Assembly (NCBI GenBank): GCA_030706735.1
Contig: JAUZNZ010000028.1
Coordinates: 1-60,774 of the forward strand
Length of the DNA: 60,774 nt
Origin: Bacteroidota bacterium
Lineage (GTDB): Bacteria > Bacteroidota > Bacteroidia > Chitinophagales > Chitinophagaceae
Reading direction: 5' to 3'
Shown here: positions 34,602-44,235 of the stretch, one piece after another
How the letters are laid out: every line of letters starts with the position of its first letter
How positions within the stretch are numbered: the first letter of the stretch is position 1
Translations under genes and position numbers: made by a program
Notes under the pieces: generated by a model
Told to the model about the DNA's origin: nothing
Seen by the model: the letters and a program-made list of their open reading frames with translations, nothing else
Databases searched by the model: none

Positions 34602-35786
34602 ATGACCAGTCTGGCTGTCAGAGAACGAATCAGGGGAATCGATACCGTGCGCGGTCTCATCATGATCATCATGACGCTCGACCATAGCCGGGACTTCCTT
34701 CATTTTCAGGGCCCGCAATACGCGCCCACGAATATGGCGACCACCACGGTGATCCTGTTCTTCACGCGCTGGATAACCCATTTCTGCGCGCCCACCTTTG
34801 TGCTCCTGAGTGGGGTATCTGCCTGGCTGGCGGGAAGGAAGCGAACCAAGGCAGAATTAACAGGCTTCCTTTTGAAGCGGGGGATCTGGCTGATACTGAC
34901 CGACCTGCTGCTGATCAGCCTCCTCTTCACCTTCGACCCGAAATATCATGTATTCGTATTGGAAGTGCTTTGGGCGATCGGTTGCGGGATGATCCTGCTG
35001 GGGTTGCTGATCCGGTTGCAAGCCCCGACGGTGCTGATCGGAATGATTGGCTGCGCGTTGGTCTTCGGGCACAACCTTCTCGACTATATGAACGTTCCGG
35101 GCAAGGGTTTGACAGGCAATCTGTTCACCCTGCTGCTAACCGGCCGCGGAGCGATCGTCCCCGTTGGCGGGGACCGCATCATCGCATTGCTCTATGCTGC
35201 GCTGCCCTGGAGTGGCGTGCTATTGACCGGTTATATGATCGGTTCGTTGTATGCGACAGGCTTCCCCGCCGACAGGCGGAAAAGGCTGCTGCTGATTATC
35301 GGATCGGGGCTTGTCATCCTGTTTGTCCTGCTTCGCTGGATCAATGGCTATGGAGACCCTGCCCCCTGGTCGGCACAGCGAAATATGGCCCATTCGCTGC
35401 TGTCCTTTTTGAATGCGACCAAACAGCCGCCTTCGCTTGTCTTTCTGAGCATGACCCTCGGCCCGGTGCTGATCCTGCTGGCGCTGATCGAAAAACGGGC
35501 AACCCGGTTTACCACTTTTTGTGCGGTCTACGGCAATGTCCCCTATTTCTACTTCCTCGTTCACCTCCTACTCCTCCGGACCCTAAATGTCCTATTGATC
35601 ATCGTCTCCGGGGTACCCATGAAGTCCGACGGATCGCCATTGGTATGGCAGGCACTGGGATTCGGATATCCGCTCTGGATGATCTACCGGTATTGGGCCT
35701 TCGTTGTCCTGGCCTTATACCTTCCCTGCAGATGGTACGGCCATTACAAGAGAGCGCAGCGGCATTGGTGGCTTTCGTATGTATAG
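34602..35786 (+). CDS. DUF1624 family membrane protein (HGSNAT-like acyltransferase)
   Basis: Membrane protein of 394 residues with ten or so hydrophobic segments. The start RIRGIDTVRGLIMIIMTLDHSRDFLH is the signature of the DUF1624/heparan-alpha-glucosaminide acetyltransferase-like family, with the RxxxxDxxRG motif and a membrane histidine. Relatives move acetyl groups across membranes. The substrate is unknown and no partner genes are adjacent. Confidence 0.85.
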   Translation: MTSLAVRERIRGIDTVRGLIMIIMTLDHSRDFLHFQGPQYAPTNMATTTVILFFTRWITHFCAPTFVLLSGVSAWLAGRKRTKAELTGFLLKRGIWLILTDLLLISLLFTFDPKYHVFVLEVLWAIGCGMILLGLLIRLQAPTVLIGMIGCALVFGHNLLDYMNVPGKGLTGNLFTLLLTGRGAIVPVGGDRIIALLYAALPWSGVLLTGYMIGSLYATGFPADRRKRLLLIIGSGLVILFVLLRWINGYGDPAPWSAQRNMAHSLLSFLNATKQPPSLVFLSMTLGPVLILLALIEKRATRFTTFCAVYGNVPYFYFLVHLLLLRTLNVLLIIVSGVPMKSDGSPLVWQALGFGYPLWMIYRYWAFVVLALYLPCRWYGHYKRAQRHWWLSYV

Positions 35787-35799
35787 TCGCCCGGAAAGG

Positions 35800-36363
35800 T
35801 TATTTCCCCGCCTTAGCCTTGTAATATTCAATAGCCGACGCCAGTTTGCGGTCCGAAATGCCAAAAAGTTTAAGGTCTGACTTTCCGGCCGACCCATCGC
35901 GCTTAATGATCACCAGGTAACGAGATTGCCCTCTCGATCGTATTTGACGCATAATCGCTGTCTCAACGATCTCGCCCCAGGCTGTGAAGATCCCTTGGAC
36001 CATCAGGCCCGAAGCGTCGATTCGAATCGTATAGTTCAACTTTTTTCCAAAGACGACCAGCATGCAGGAGACTGACCCAAAAGCAAAAAACGGCACAAAT
36101 ACGAGGTAAACCGCCAACGGGGTGCGTTGGTCACCCAACGTAATGAGCAGCGACAGCCAGGTAACCAAGGTCAGGGATAAGAGGAAATACATTGACCTTC
36201 TAAAGATAGACGGCTTTATATTTCTAACAGATCTTATTTCGGGCTTAGCGTATCCGCGTGCCAGGAGTCTCGTTGCGGTTACATCGGGATAGTTAGCCGC
36301 CAGCTTCTGCAGCCAGTTTAGTTTTTGCTTTTCCGATTCCGTAAATTCTTCGATTGGGCTCAT
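35800..36363 (-). CDS. Hypothetical membrane protein
   Basis: Protein of 187 residues with two hydrophobic helices (about 56-100) followed by a beta-rich cytoplasmic-looking domain (YTIRIDASGLMVQGIFTAWGEI) reminiscent of YcxB/bacterial PH-like modules. The gene starts 14 bases downstream of the lipoprotein gene at 36378. Function unknown. Confidence 0.5.
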   Translation of the reverse strand: MSPIEEFTESEKQKLNWLQKLAANYPDVTATRLLARGYAKPEIRSVRNIKPSIFRRSMYFLLSLTLVTWLSLLITLGDQRTPLAVYLVFVPFFAFGSVSCMLVVFGKKLNYTIRIDASGLMVQGIFTAWGEIVETAIMRQIRSRGQSRYLVIIKRDGSAGKSDLKLFGISDRKLASAIEYYKAKAGK

Positions 36364-36377
36364 AGGGAAATTACCTT

Positions 36378-37706
36378 TTAGAACATTCCGGTGTCGAACA
36401 AAACCAAACTGCTATTTCCCCGGGTAACAATATATTTCCCATCCGTAGTGGCGGCAATGTCATCGATACTGGGGGCAAAGCCATACATGGATAAGACGGC
36501 GCCGCCTGCGTAATTCACCAGTCCGAATACCTGGTTATCATAATACCATACATAGTCGTTCCCGTTGCTGCGGTAATCGAAGTCCGCCTCCGATCCGCCA
36601 TACCCGTCGAAATCGCTGCTGCCGACAATGGAGCCGTTCGAGACGAGGAATTGGACGTCCCCGTCAGGCTGTATGTTCCCCATGAAGATCTGATCTATTA
36701 ATTTGTTCAGGACAAAATAGTTGCTATTACATTGAGGGGAAGGCGGAAAGGCAAGCTCCGATAAAGCGTGGGTATTGCAATCCAGTACCACCAGCCGGCA
36801 ACTGCCATACAATTCCAGGCCCATGACCTTGGAACCATCAAAGTTCGGGTAACACATTTTAAAACTGAACAGTCCATAGGGTACCGATCCGACCACGAGC
36901 GAAGGGTGCCGATAGAGGGTATCATTCTTGCGGCTGTCGATCACCAACCAGCTTGGGTTGAAATTTTCATCCTCAATATTCAGCATGCCGTATCCATTGG
37001 CGCCAAAGGCCAGGCCGACAGGAAATTCTTCCATGCCATCGCTGCTGCGCGGCACCGCTATTTTTTTTACGATCGCGCCGCTGCCCGGATCCATCACGAA
37101 AATGGTATCGCGGAGGCCATAGTCCCCGGAAAGTATATAGAGCTTATTGTTATCCCCATTGAGAACGGCCTTAAAAGGGGTGAAGGCCAGGGGCCATGAC
37201 TTGCGGTAGCCGGTATCCGTGATCCCTACGCAAAGCAATTGGGCAGGAGAACCGGTGAGCACCCAACAATAATTATTGTCCTTCGATAGGAAATAACTGA
37301 TGACTGAACCGCTGAAATTGATCCTTCGCGTATAACAATGGAAGCTAACCGAACCTGAATGGCGCACGTTAACGGAATCGGTGACCGTATACAGAAAAGT
37401 ATAGTCGCCGCCTAAACCGCCACAAAGAAAATTATAGAATTGAACGGTCCTGCCTTTGTTCGTTGTATTGAACTTAAAATCCGGTAAGCATCCGTTGCTC
37501 TGAAGCTGTATCGAATTGATAGTCACCGGGTGGTTGAAAAGGAGGTCGAAGGTATCCTGCGCGTTCTTTACCTGATTGCCCGGAATATACGTCGTGCTGA
37601 TCAGCTTTAACGTATCGGTCTTCACCGGAGGCGGCGGGGAGATGTCGTTTTTTTTACAGGCGGCCATCAACAGGATCAGCGCCAGCAGGGCAAAAGCCAT
37701 TTTCAT
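36378..37706 (-). CDS. Hypothetical lipoprotein, beta-propeller-like
   Basis: Lipoprotein of 442 residues; lipobox at the start (LLALILLMAACKK). Beta-rich repeats with motifs such as DNNKLYILSGDYGLRDTIFVMDPGSGA suggest a YncE/quinoprotein-like propeller. The start at 37706 was chosen because it gives a canonical lipoprotein signal; the upstream start adds 19 residues. Surface binding or sensing role possible; nothing more can be said. Confidence 0.6.
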   Translation of the reverse strand: MKMAFALLALILLMAACKKNDISPPPPVKTDTLKLISTTYIPGNQVKNAQDTFDLLFNHPVTINSIQLQSNGCLPDFKFNTTNKGRTVQFYNFLCGGLGGDYTFLYTVTDSVNVRHSGSVSFHCYTRRINFSGSVISYFLSKDNNYCWVLTGSPAQLLCVGITDTGYRKSWPLAFTPFKAVLNGDNNKLYILSGDYGLRDTIFVMDPGSGAIVKKIAVPRSSDGMEEFPVGLAFGANGYGMLNIEDENFNPSWLVIDSRKNDTLYRHPSLVVGSVPYGLFSFKMCYPNFDGSKVMGLELYGSCRLVVLDCNTHALSELAFPPSPQCNSNYFVLNKLIDQIFMGNIQPDGDVQFLVSNGSIVGSSDFDGYGGSEADFDYRSNGNDYVWYYDNQVFGLVNYAGGAVLSMYGFAPSIDDIAATTDGKYIVTRGNSSLVLFDTGMF

Positions 37707-37940
37707 GGTAAGGGTTTTGAAAATACAAAATACTACAAAAAAATTGAACCTCGAAGCGGGCAAGGCGGCCGGGGAGCGGCAAGTAAGGACAGGACCGGAG
37801 GCCGCAAGGGAGGCTAAGGATATTTATTTTCGAACTTATTGCAACTTTCCTAACGAAATCTCCTCTTATTATCAAGGTTTTTAACAACCTTTCGCTAGCC
37901 GAAAATAACCAAACTGGCATGACTACATTGTAACCCGGAG

Positions 37941-38492
37941 TTGCAGCATCCACCCCACATACATGAATCGACCGTGATCAAGGCCGGGCAGGGCGAACGC
38001 AGTGCGCAGGCCGATCTTTACCGGTATTACGGCAAGGCCATGTATAATATTTGCATCCGGATGACAGGCAGCGCCGCCGACGCCCAGGACGTGTTCCAGG
38101 ATGCATTCATTGACGCATTCCACCATCTTGGGCAGTTAAAGCAGCCCGGGGCCTTTGCCGGATGGCTGCGGCGGATCATGATCAATAAATGCATACAATT
38201 CAGTAGAAGTCATGTCCGGTGGAGCAGCCTGGATGAGGAGGGGTCGGAGCCCGCTGCGGATCATGAAACGGCATGGTGGCTGAATATCCCGCTTGATCTG
38301 GTGCAGGAGGAGATCAAGAACCTCCCGGGCGGTTGCAGGGAAGTGTTCGTACTGTACGCGCTGGAGGACTTCCCCCATAAGGAAATTGCCGGGAACCTGG
38401 GCATTTCGGAAAGCACCAGCAAGAGCCAGTACCAGCGCGCCAGGAAGTTACTAAGGGACAGAATAACCAAACAAATGCATCTCAATGGATAA
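37941..38492 (+). CDS. ECF-type RNA polymerase sigma factor
   Basis: Sigma factor of 183 residues from a TTG start (a GTG at 37974 is possible; the ATG at 37963 is out of frame). Region 2 reads GERSAQADLYRYYGKAMYNICIRMTG with AQDVFQDAFIDAF; region 4 reads CREVFVLYALEDFPHKEIAGNLGISESTSKSQYQRARKLL. The stop overlaps the downstream anti-sigma-like gene by 8 bases, so the two are coupled. It probably controls itself and the envelope genes that follow. Confidence 0.9.
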   Translation: MQHPPHIHESTVIKAGQGERSAQADLYRYYGKAMYNICIRMTGSAADAQDVFQDAFIDAFHHLGQLKQPGAFAGWLRRIMINKCIQFSRSHVRWSSLDEEGSEPAADHETAWWLNIPLDLVQEEIKNLPGGCREVFVLYALEDFPHKEIAGNLGISESTSKSQYQRARKLLRDRITKQMHLNG

Positions 38493-39198
38493 GCTGAAAG
38501 AGTATCTGCTCGGTCACAAAGCCGGGCTCGATGTGGATTCCCCGGCGGATGGTGCCTGGGAACAGATAGAATCGAAGATGTCGCTGGAAAGGCGCGGATC
38601 TGCGTCATGGAGGATTCGCTACGCGGTGGCTGCCTCCCTGATCGTCCTTTCAGGCGCCGGGCTATGGCTGGTCATCCGGAAAGATAAGGCGCCGGCCGAT
38701 ACGGCCAAACAGGGCAGCGGGATAAACAGGGCGCCCGCGCCACGAGGCGACTCCGGCAAGGCTGCGGTTAACGGGGTTGCCAGCGCCCCCCCCGGCCAAA
38801 ATCGGGATGGCGGTCCGAAACCAGCGGGCCACAAAACCCGGCATGAAAAGCCCATGGAGCCGTCGGACGCGGTGGGCATGATCGATAAGAGTTATGCCAG
38901 CCTTATCGACTTCCAGCTTAAGAAATTGCGGGCCACCCCCCTGTACGCTGAAAATGGCAGTTATTTCTCCTTTTATGTCGAACAGTTCAAACAGATGGAT
39001 CAGGATGAGCAGGCCGTGCGGAACGATATTAAAAGGTATGGTCTGACCAACGAGTTCCTGGAGCAATTGATCAACGTGTACCAGCAAAAGCTCAATGTAT
39101 TGAAGAACCTGGAGACAGAAATAAATAAAATGAATAATAAGGTAAGGGAAAAGCAATCCCCCAGGGTGCAGCCTGAACTCCATTACCTGGACATATAA
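38485..39198 (+). CDS. Probable membrane anti-sigma factor
   Basis: Protein of 237 residues with one TM segment (about 45-65), a short cytoplasmic N-terminus (MDKLKEYLLGHKAGLDVD) and a periplasmic part made of a disordered Pro/Gly/Ala linker and a helical C-terminal domain rich in Gln, Glu and Lys. Position after an ECF sigma gene and the single-TM topology fit an anti-sigma factor; no zinc or FecR motif is present. Call rests mostly on context. Confidence 0.65.
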   Translation: MDKLKEYLLGHKAGLDVDSPADGAWEQIESKMSLERRGSASWRIRYAVAASLIVLSGAGLWLVIRKDKAPADTAKQGSGINRAPAPRGDSGKAAVNGVASAPPGQNRDGGPKPAGHKTRHEKPMEPSDAVGMIDKSYASLIDFQLKKLRATPLYAENGSYFSFYVEQFKQMDQDEQAVRNDIKRYGLTNEFLEQLINVYQQKLNVLKNLETEINKMNNKVREKQSPRVQPELHYLDI

Positions 39199-39205
39199 AC
39201 ATACT

Positions 39206-40468
39206 ATGATAAGAAATACGTTCATCCGGAAAGCCTGCCTGTTCTCGTTTGTAGTAGGTGGCTTTGTGACAGCCGGCAGACTGCATGCCCAGGGGGAGAC
39301 GCACAAAGGTCTCGCCATTGAGAAAGATCGTACCGCCGGGTACAAGGCCAGTACGGGCAGCGAGGCCAAATTGATAGAGGTCACCGACGAACTTCCTTGC
39401 GATCCGGGGTCGACGGTCTATATCGGCGATATCATCCGGCGCGTCACGGTCCTGACCACCCATGAAAACAAGGTGAGATTGGTGACGACCGTTGCCTATG
39501 AAGGTACCTGCCGCTACTCCAACGAACAATGGTTGGATATCCTTGAATTGAAGGTCAGCGGAAGACCAGGCCATCTCCACGTAAAGTGCGGAAATATGGA
39601 GCCCGGAGAAGAACACAACTTCAATTTTCAACTGGCGCCGAACAACCTGTTCTTTTCTCCGCCCGGTCCGCCGGCTCCGTCCCGACATCGTACACCCGAC
39701 CTACCCCAACGGAAAAGTCTCAATGATCTGACGCCCAACGGCACGGTGGTATTTGACGCCTCCGGCAAGTGGCTGTATAAGAAGGGAAATATCAGGCGCA
39801 ACATATACGTATATGTCCCGATCGGTACAAAATTAGATATCGAGTCCAGGTATGCGGAAGTCATCGTCGACAGCAATGTTCGGGAGGTCAACGCCCGCAT
39901 CATGAATGGAAATCTCACTATGCGGGACGCGGATAAATTAGTGTTGACCAATTCCTACGGGAGCGTGTACGTGGGCAATATTGTAGATGCGCGGGTGGAT
40001 CTGATCCATGGATGGTTCCATGCAAAAAATATGTCGATCCTTGACATCAACTCAAAGGTCTCCACCGTCGAGCTGGGCGCCCAGGGGAAGGTAAAAATGA
40101 TCAGCAATGACGATCAGTATGAGATGGAATCGGCTGAAATGATCAGTGGTGGAAAGAACTACGGATCCCTCCGGGTCATCACGCTGAAGAATTCCCTGGA
40201 CCTCTCTGGCGTCAGCGCCGATATCAAGGTCCATAATATAGACCCGGACGTTTCGCTCGTCAAAATAGACGGTCAATACGCCGATCTTCGGCTGCCGGTA
40301 GATAATCTAAAGGACTATACCGTTTATTTTGAAGGGAGAGGCAGCAATTTATATACACCCTTCGATAGGGGACACGCCACAGATTCCTCCTTCAAGGTCA
40401 CCGTTGGCACCGGAAAGAAAAATTCCTTCTGGTTAAAATGCAGCAACTGCACGTTGGATATGAAATAA
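39206..40468 (+). CDS. Hypothetical secreted beta-rich protein (DUF4097-like)
   Basis: Secreted protein of 420 residues with a signal peptide (residues 1-29, FVVGGFVTAGRLHAQ). The C-terminal half has repeated short beta units (ARIMNGNLTMRD, LVLTNSYGSVYVGN, DINSKVSTVELG) as in the adhesin-like DUF4097 solenoid. Two cysteine pairs are visible. The gene lies 7 bases after the anti-sigma gene, in the same operon. Probably periplasmic or surface located and under control of the sigma factor. Confidence 0.65.
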   Translation: MIRNTFIRKACLFSFVVGGFVTAGRLHAQGETHKGLAIEKDRTAGYKASTGSEAKLIEVTDELPCDPGSTVYIGDIIRRVTVLTTHENKVRLVTTVAYEGTCRYSNEQWLDILELKVSGRPGHLHVKCGNMEPGEEHNFNFQLAPNNLFFSPPGPPAPSRHRTPDLPQRKSLNDLTPNGTVVFDASGKWLYKKGNIRRNIYVYVPIGTKLDIESRYAEVIVDSNVREVNARIMNGNLTMRDADKLVLTNSYGSVYVGNIVDARVDLIHGWFHAKNMSILDINSKVSTVELGAQGKVKMISNDDQYEMESAEMISGGKNYGSLRVITLKNSLDLSGVSADIKVHNIDPDVSLVKIDGQYADLRLPVDNLKDYTVYFEGRGSNLYTPFDRGHATDSSFKVTVGTGKKNSFWLKCSNCTLDMK

Positions 40469-40497
40469 CCCTCATTCATTATATTAAAACACTGTTT

Positions 40498-40851
40498 ATG
40501 AAAAGACGATTTTCTTTTCTACGGGCAAGCTTTGCCCTTCTGATAGCGCTGTCTGGTTGTGGCCCCTTCATCCCCTCGGATTCGACGGCGACGGACTCCT
40601 CACTGGTGACGATAGAGTGCCGGGACGCCGCCGATGTACGGCAAAGCGTGCTGATGCTCCTCCGGTCCGGCCAGGGTAAAGACATCAGCATCGGTTCAGA
40701 TGGCTCCTTCCTGCAGATCACGGCGGCATTTACCCCGATATACACTCCTTCGGAGAGGTTTGCGCATATTTTAGAGGATTTGAATCACGTGAATGGCGTG
40801 ATCCATGTCGACGTGGTAGAGAACCGCCGCCCGATCCGGCAGAATTTCTAA
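40498..40851 (+). CDS. Small hypothetical lipoprotein
   Basis: Protein of 117 residues with a lipobox (ALLIALSGC) and a short mature part. It is the last gene of the sigma/anti-sigma operon, 29 bases after its neighbour. No family recognised. Confidence 0.6.
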   Translation: MKRRFSFLRASFALLIALSGCGPFIPSDSTATDSSLVTIECRDAADVRQSVLMLLRSGQGKDISIGSDGSFLQITAAFTPIYTPSERFAHILEDLNHVNGVIHVDVVENRRPIRQNF

Positions 40852-40898
40852 AAAAAGTATTTCTTGCCCCATTTGAGGCAAAGATGTATATTTTGTAA

Positions 40899-41273
40899 AT
40901 GCGAAAACCCATTCCGGAAAAAAGGCCAACCTCTGTTGGCGAATACATTGCCTCTTTCCCGCAGGAAACGCAAATCCTGCTGCGGGAATTACGCAAAGCC
41001 ATCCAGGCTGCTGCGCCGAAGGCGGAAGAGGTCATTAGTTACGGCATGCCCGCATACAAACAAAACCGCATACTGGTCTATTTCGCCGGCCATAAAGACC
41101 ATATTGGGTTTTACCCAACCCCGTCGGGGATTTTGCATTTCAAAAAAGATATCGAAAAATACAAATGGTCGAAGGGGGCCGTCCAGTTTCCGGTCACGGA
41201 AAAATTGCCGTTGAGTTTAATAAAAAGGATTGTCAGGTTCAGGCTACTGGAGGACAGCGTTATCCCGGCGTGA
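40899..41273 (+). CDS. DUF1801 family protein
   Basis: Protein of 124 residues with the DUF1801 signature: LRKAIQAAAPKAEEVISYGMPAYK, then HKDHIGFYPTPSGILHFKKDIEKY. Relatives include YdhG/YdeI-type proteins; an iron-chaperone role has been proposed for one eukaryotic member. Cytosolic. Stands alone. Confidence 0.88.
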   Translation: MRKPIPEKRPTSVGEYIASFPQETQILLRELRKAIQAAAPKAEEVISYGMPAYKQNRILVYFAGHKDHIGFYPTPSGILHFKKDIEKYKWSKGAVQFPVTEKLPLSLIKRIVRFRLLEDSVIPA

Positions 41274-41404
41274 CTTCCACATTGAGCTGCATTATCCGTT
41301 CATAGTAAGTCTTAACCCAAGGCTGCGACGGATCGGAAATTATCCGAAATTCCCTCCTTTCTGCCACCCCTGCATCGTCCGAATGCCTATATTGCAAACT
41401 AATT

Positions 41405-42427
41405 ATGCAATTTAAAAGCATACAACTACTCAGGGCCATCGCGGCCTTGTATGTTGCATTATATCATTTAACCGATTGGTGGAAACTGAAAAGCGACGTT
41501 TTTACCAATTTGTTCAGGAATGGGTATAGCGGTGTTGATCTTTTTTTTGTGATTAGTGGATTTGTCGTCTTTCAGTCGGCGCAAAAGTTCCCGCAAGGAT
41601 GGCGAGGATTCCTTTTGTTTATGGGTAAAAGGCTCACCAGAATATACCCCATTTACTGGCTTTTATTGGTGATTTTTGTGGGGGCTGGTATTTTGGAAGT
41701 CCCAAGTACAGCATGGTGGGAAGTATGTAAATCGTTTCTATTGTTGCCGCGTCACAAGACCATTATTGGCACAACATGGACGCTTCAATATGAGATATAT
41801 TTTTATGGTCTTATTGCCCTGTATGTTTTCAATAAAAAGCTACGATTTGCACTCGCAGGACTATTCGCCCTTTCTCTTTTTGCATTAGTGGTCAGCTGGC
41901 TCAATATTCAGGACATACATTTGCCATCGCGTGCGTTCTTCGATCAATTTGTTTTTGAATTCTTTTTGGGTGTCATCGTTTGCCAGCTGTATAGTAAAAT
42001 ACCTTTTTGGCTGGCCTTGATGATGACTGCCACCGGCCTTGTCCTGTTTTTCTATCCATGGCACGGAATTCCCGATGCCTGGCAGGGACTTCCCGCGCGT
42101 GCTGCCGGATTTGGGCTTTCTTCAGCTATTTTGCTGGCAGGGCTTACTAATATGGAATACAGGGAGAAAATAAGCGTCCCCCGTTTAATAGTGCTATCGG
42201 GAGATGCGTCTTATTGCCTTTATCTTATGCACGGCCCTTTGGCGTGGTGGCTACTCCCTTATCCCGATCCATCTTCCCATTTGGCAGCAAGCCGGGGGCT
42301 GCTTTTTCTTTTCGCTGTTTCCCTGACGGCCCTTGCTATGCCGGTTCACCTGTATATTGAAAAACCTATATTGAATTACCTTAATGCCCGTCTTTGGGGC
42401 AAGAGAATAGCTGCAAACAAGCCATAG
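41405..42427 (+). CDS. Acyltransferase 3 family (OafA-like) membrane protein
   Basis: Multi-pass acyltransferase of 340 residues. The start QLLRAIAALYVALYHLTDWW carries the family R-x-histidine core, followed by GVDLFFVISGFVVF and GKRLTRIYPIYWLLLV. Such enzymes O-acetylate surface polysaccharides or lipids. Its codon usage is more AT-rich than its upstream neighbours, and it opens a lower-GC stretch that ends near 49430. Substrate unknown. Confidence 0.9.
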   Translation: MQFKSIQLLRAIAALYVALYHLTDWWKLKSDVFTNLFRNGYSGVDLFFVISGFVVFQSAQKFPQGWRGFLLFMGKRLTRIYPIYWLLLVIFVGAGILEVPSTAWWEVCKSFLLLPRHKTIIGTTWTLQYEIYFYGLIALYVFNKKLRFALAGLFALSLFALVVSWLNIQDIHLPSRAFFDQFVFEFFLGVIVCQLYSKIPFWLALMMTATGLVLFFYPWHGIPDAWQGLPARAAGFGLSSAILLAGLTNMEYREKISVPRLIVLSGDASYCLYLMHGPLAWWLLPYPDPSSHLAASRGLLFLFAVSLTALAMPVHLYIEKPILNYLNARLWGKRIAANKP

Positions 42428-42547
42428 CATAGAAAGTCAGTCAATAATGGCGTTTACTTTTATTTAGCGATTAATCAATGGTATTTAGCATGGGCTAGTC
42501 GAATCGGCGCATTGGTTCGCCCCCGCCCAGGCAAAGACACGAAATTA

Positions 42548-43240
42548 TTAAATTTTAATATATTTCAAATTGCTACTGATAATTTTCCCATCTGAGAATC
42601 GAATATTAATTTTTGGGCTCTTTAGTACAAATAAGGAATCACAATTGCCAGGGATTTTGAAAATATGAAAGTCTCGCATCCAAATAACCATATTATCTTT
42701 TGTTCCATTATCGTTGTAAAAGGCCGTAAACTTCTTCAAGTTCCCTAATGCCTGAGCTTCATAGCAGCCATTTTGATTACCATGATGACCCTCGCTCGCA
42801 CTTATATTCTCAGCCGTAAAGAACTTATATCCTGACGCATCTTCCAAAGTGTCATTACTGAGGCGCATGCCAGGCGAATCGCCGGACAAAACAGAAATAG
42901 CTTTAATGGTATCGACATGCCCATACGCCCCATCCAAAGAATTATTATTTTCCCAAAAATGAAATTTTCGTGTTGAAACATATTCCAGCTTGAATCGAAT
43001 ACCCATCAGTAAGGTTCTCTTTCCCAATTCACTAACTATCACAGTATCCGAGAAGTGATAACATCCATTATCAGACTTATTTCCTGATACACTAAATAGC
43101 ACTGCGTCTATTTCGTAGATCCTAAATTTATCTGCATAGTTATGAACTACTTCTGCCGTTATTAATAATGTGATAAATACGATCGAGATTGAGAATACGA
43201 TTCTATAGATCAGCTTCCTGGTGCTGTTGCGACGCATCAT
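42548..43240 (-). CDS. Hypothetical membrane-anchored protein
   Basis: Protein of 230 residues with one N-terminal TM segment (IVFSISIVFITLLITAEVV) and a polar, beta-rich remainder. No family recognised. Base composition is low in GC compared with the core genes. It may be part of the acquired segment. Confidence 0.5.
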   Translation of the reverse strand: MMRRNSTRKLIYRIVFSISIVFITLLITAEVVHNYADKFRIYEIDAVLFSVSGNKSDNGCYHFSDTVIVSELGKRTLLMGIRFKLEYVSTRKFHFWENNNSLDGAYGHVDTIKAISVLSGDSPGMRLSNDTLEDASGYKFFTAENISASEGHHGNQNGCYEAQALGNLKKFTAFYNDNGTKDNMVIWMRDFHIFKIPGNCDSLFVLKSPKINIRFSDGKIISSNLKYIKI

Positions 43241-43431
43241 TTCCCTTATTTGAATTTTTTCTCCCGGCCATTACAGATCATGTATGTGTAAGCATTCGCG
43301 AAAGCGTACGTCCCCCAAAACGATCCATATCTTTTCGGGATTGTCCTTTTTCCGGATTCGCATCTGATTACCAAGAATGAGCATTGGACTTGTGGTAGTA
43401 ATATTTGCAAATATACTGGCTGCATTCCTCT

Positions 43432-43749
43432 TTACTCACAGTCGCCGGCATCAAACTCCTGATCCAGTTCTAAAAAATCGGCTTCGCCATGTATGTCTGA
43501 TGGACTTGGCAGCCATAGAATCCACAGTTCTTGGGGGATCGCAATGCCTGGGTAAAGCCGGCTTGCCAGCACCATTCCAAATAGTTAATATCCTGTGCCA
43601 GGAGGATACCCGACACGACGATCTGCCTAAGAGCTGCTTGCGCCTAAAGATACGGCGATTTTTCTTTATCCGAATTCGTGGCAAGGTCGAGCACGGTCTG
43701 TCCAAAATTGTTCCGCGGGTGCTTCACATCTATCTTCACCTTGCAAAGT
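43432..43749 (-). pseudogene. Broken gene remnant with an ankyrin-like piece
   Basis: On the minus strand two coding-like pieces lie in different frames. The first (43749 down to a stop at 43644-43646) includes IDVKHPRNNFGQTVLDLATNS, which has the ankyrin G-x-T-x-L-x-L-A pattern. The second (43575 down to 43432) encodes 47 residues in another frame, including YPGIAIPQELWILWLPSPS and ending DAGDCE. Together they look like a gene broken by at least one frameshift. The 182-residue frame reading the plus strand here is probably a shadow in its first two thirds. Confidence 0.4.
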
Positions 43750-43751
43750 AT

Positions 43752-43995
43752 ATGGGTTGTCCTGGCATATACACTGTCTTTTCATATAAAAATGGGAAGC
43801 ATGTTCCTATTCACAGGAACCTTGCTATAGACGAGGAGGGGATCTTGTATTTCGGTGAAACTTCGGATATTTTTAACAGGAAGATATTACAGATTATCGA
43901 AGTCGCAAGATCTTTATCCACCTGAGTCGCTACATGTATTCATAGAGCCGTGCGAGGCACCATTTAAGATCGAAAGAGCACGCACCATACAATAG
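43752..43995 (+). pseudogene. GIY-YIG-like gene fragment, frameshifted
   Basis: Reads GCPGIYTVFSYKNG, then NLAIDEEGILYFGETSDIFNRK, which resembles a GIY-YIG nuclease core. This frame stops at 43925, but a one-base shift continues coding-like sequence (LHVFIEPCEAPFKIERA) to 43995. The remainder of a GIY-YIG protein is missing. Probably a decayed gene. Confidence 0.35.
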
Positions 43996-44235
43996 AAACT
44001 AGCCTGACGCATACAAATCACGAAGGTGTCCTGAAGCTTTTCACTTATTAGGGCGCGATATTTTTGTTCTTTGATAAGTTCATCTGAAAGCAGCTTTTTT
44101 CATTTGAATCAACATGTGAACCCAAGCCTGGGTATTGCAAACGCCGTTTTCCGACTGATTTATTGAGTGGCAAGTTTATGTTTATTGTGCGACATCTTTG
44201 CTATTATTGCATACAAATCGGAAGTCAGACTAGTT
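43996..44235. other. Non-coding gap before the FkbH operon
   Basis: AT-rich, no convincing gene. A one-mismatch -7 element (CATCTTTG, 44193-44200) precedes the FkbH gene by 35 bases and may be its promoter. Confidence 0.35.

Noticed and set aside
43377-43751. First two thirds of a plus-strand frame upstream of the GIY-YIG-like piece
   Set aside because: The minus strand shows more protein-like pieces (ankyrin pattern) over the same bases, so this part is probably a shadow.
43917-44100. Minus-strand run of about 61 codons without a start
   Set aside because: Coding-like composition but no start codon, and it overlaps the frameshifted tail of the GIY-YIG-like piece; not enough to decide.
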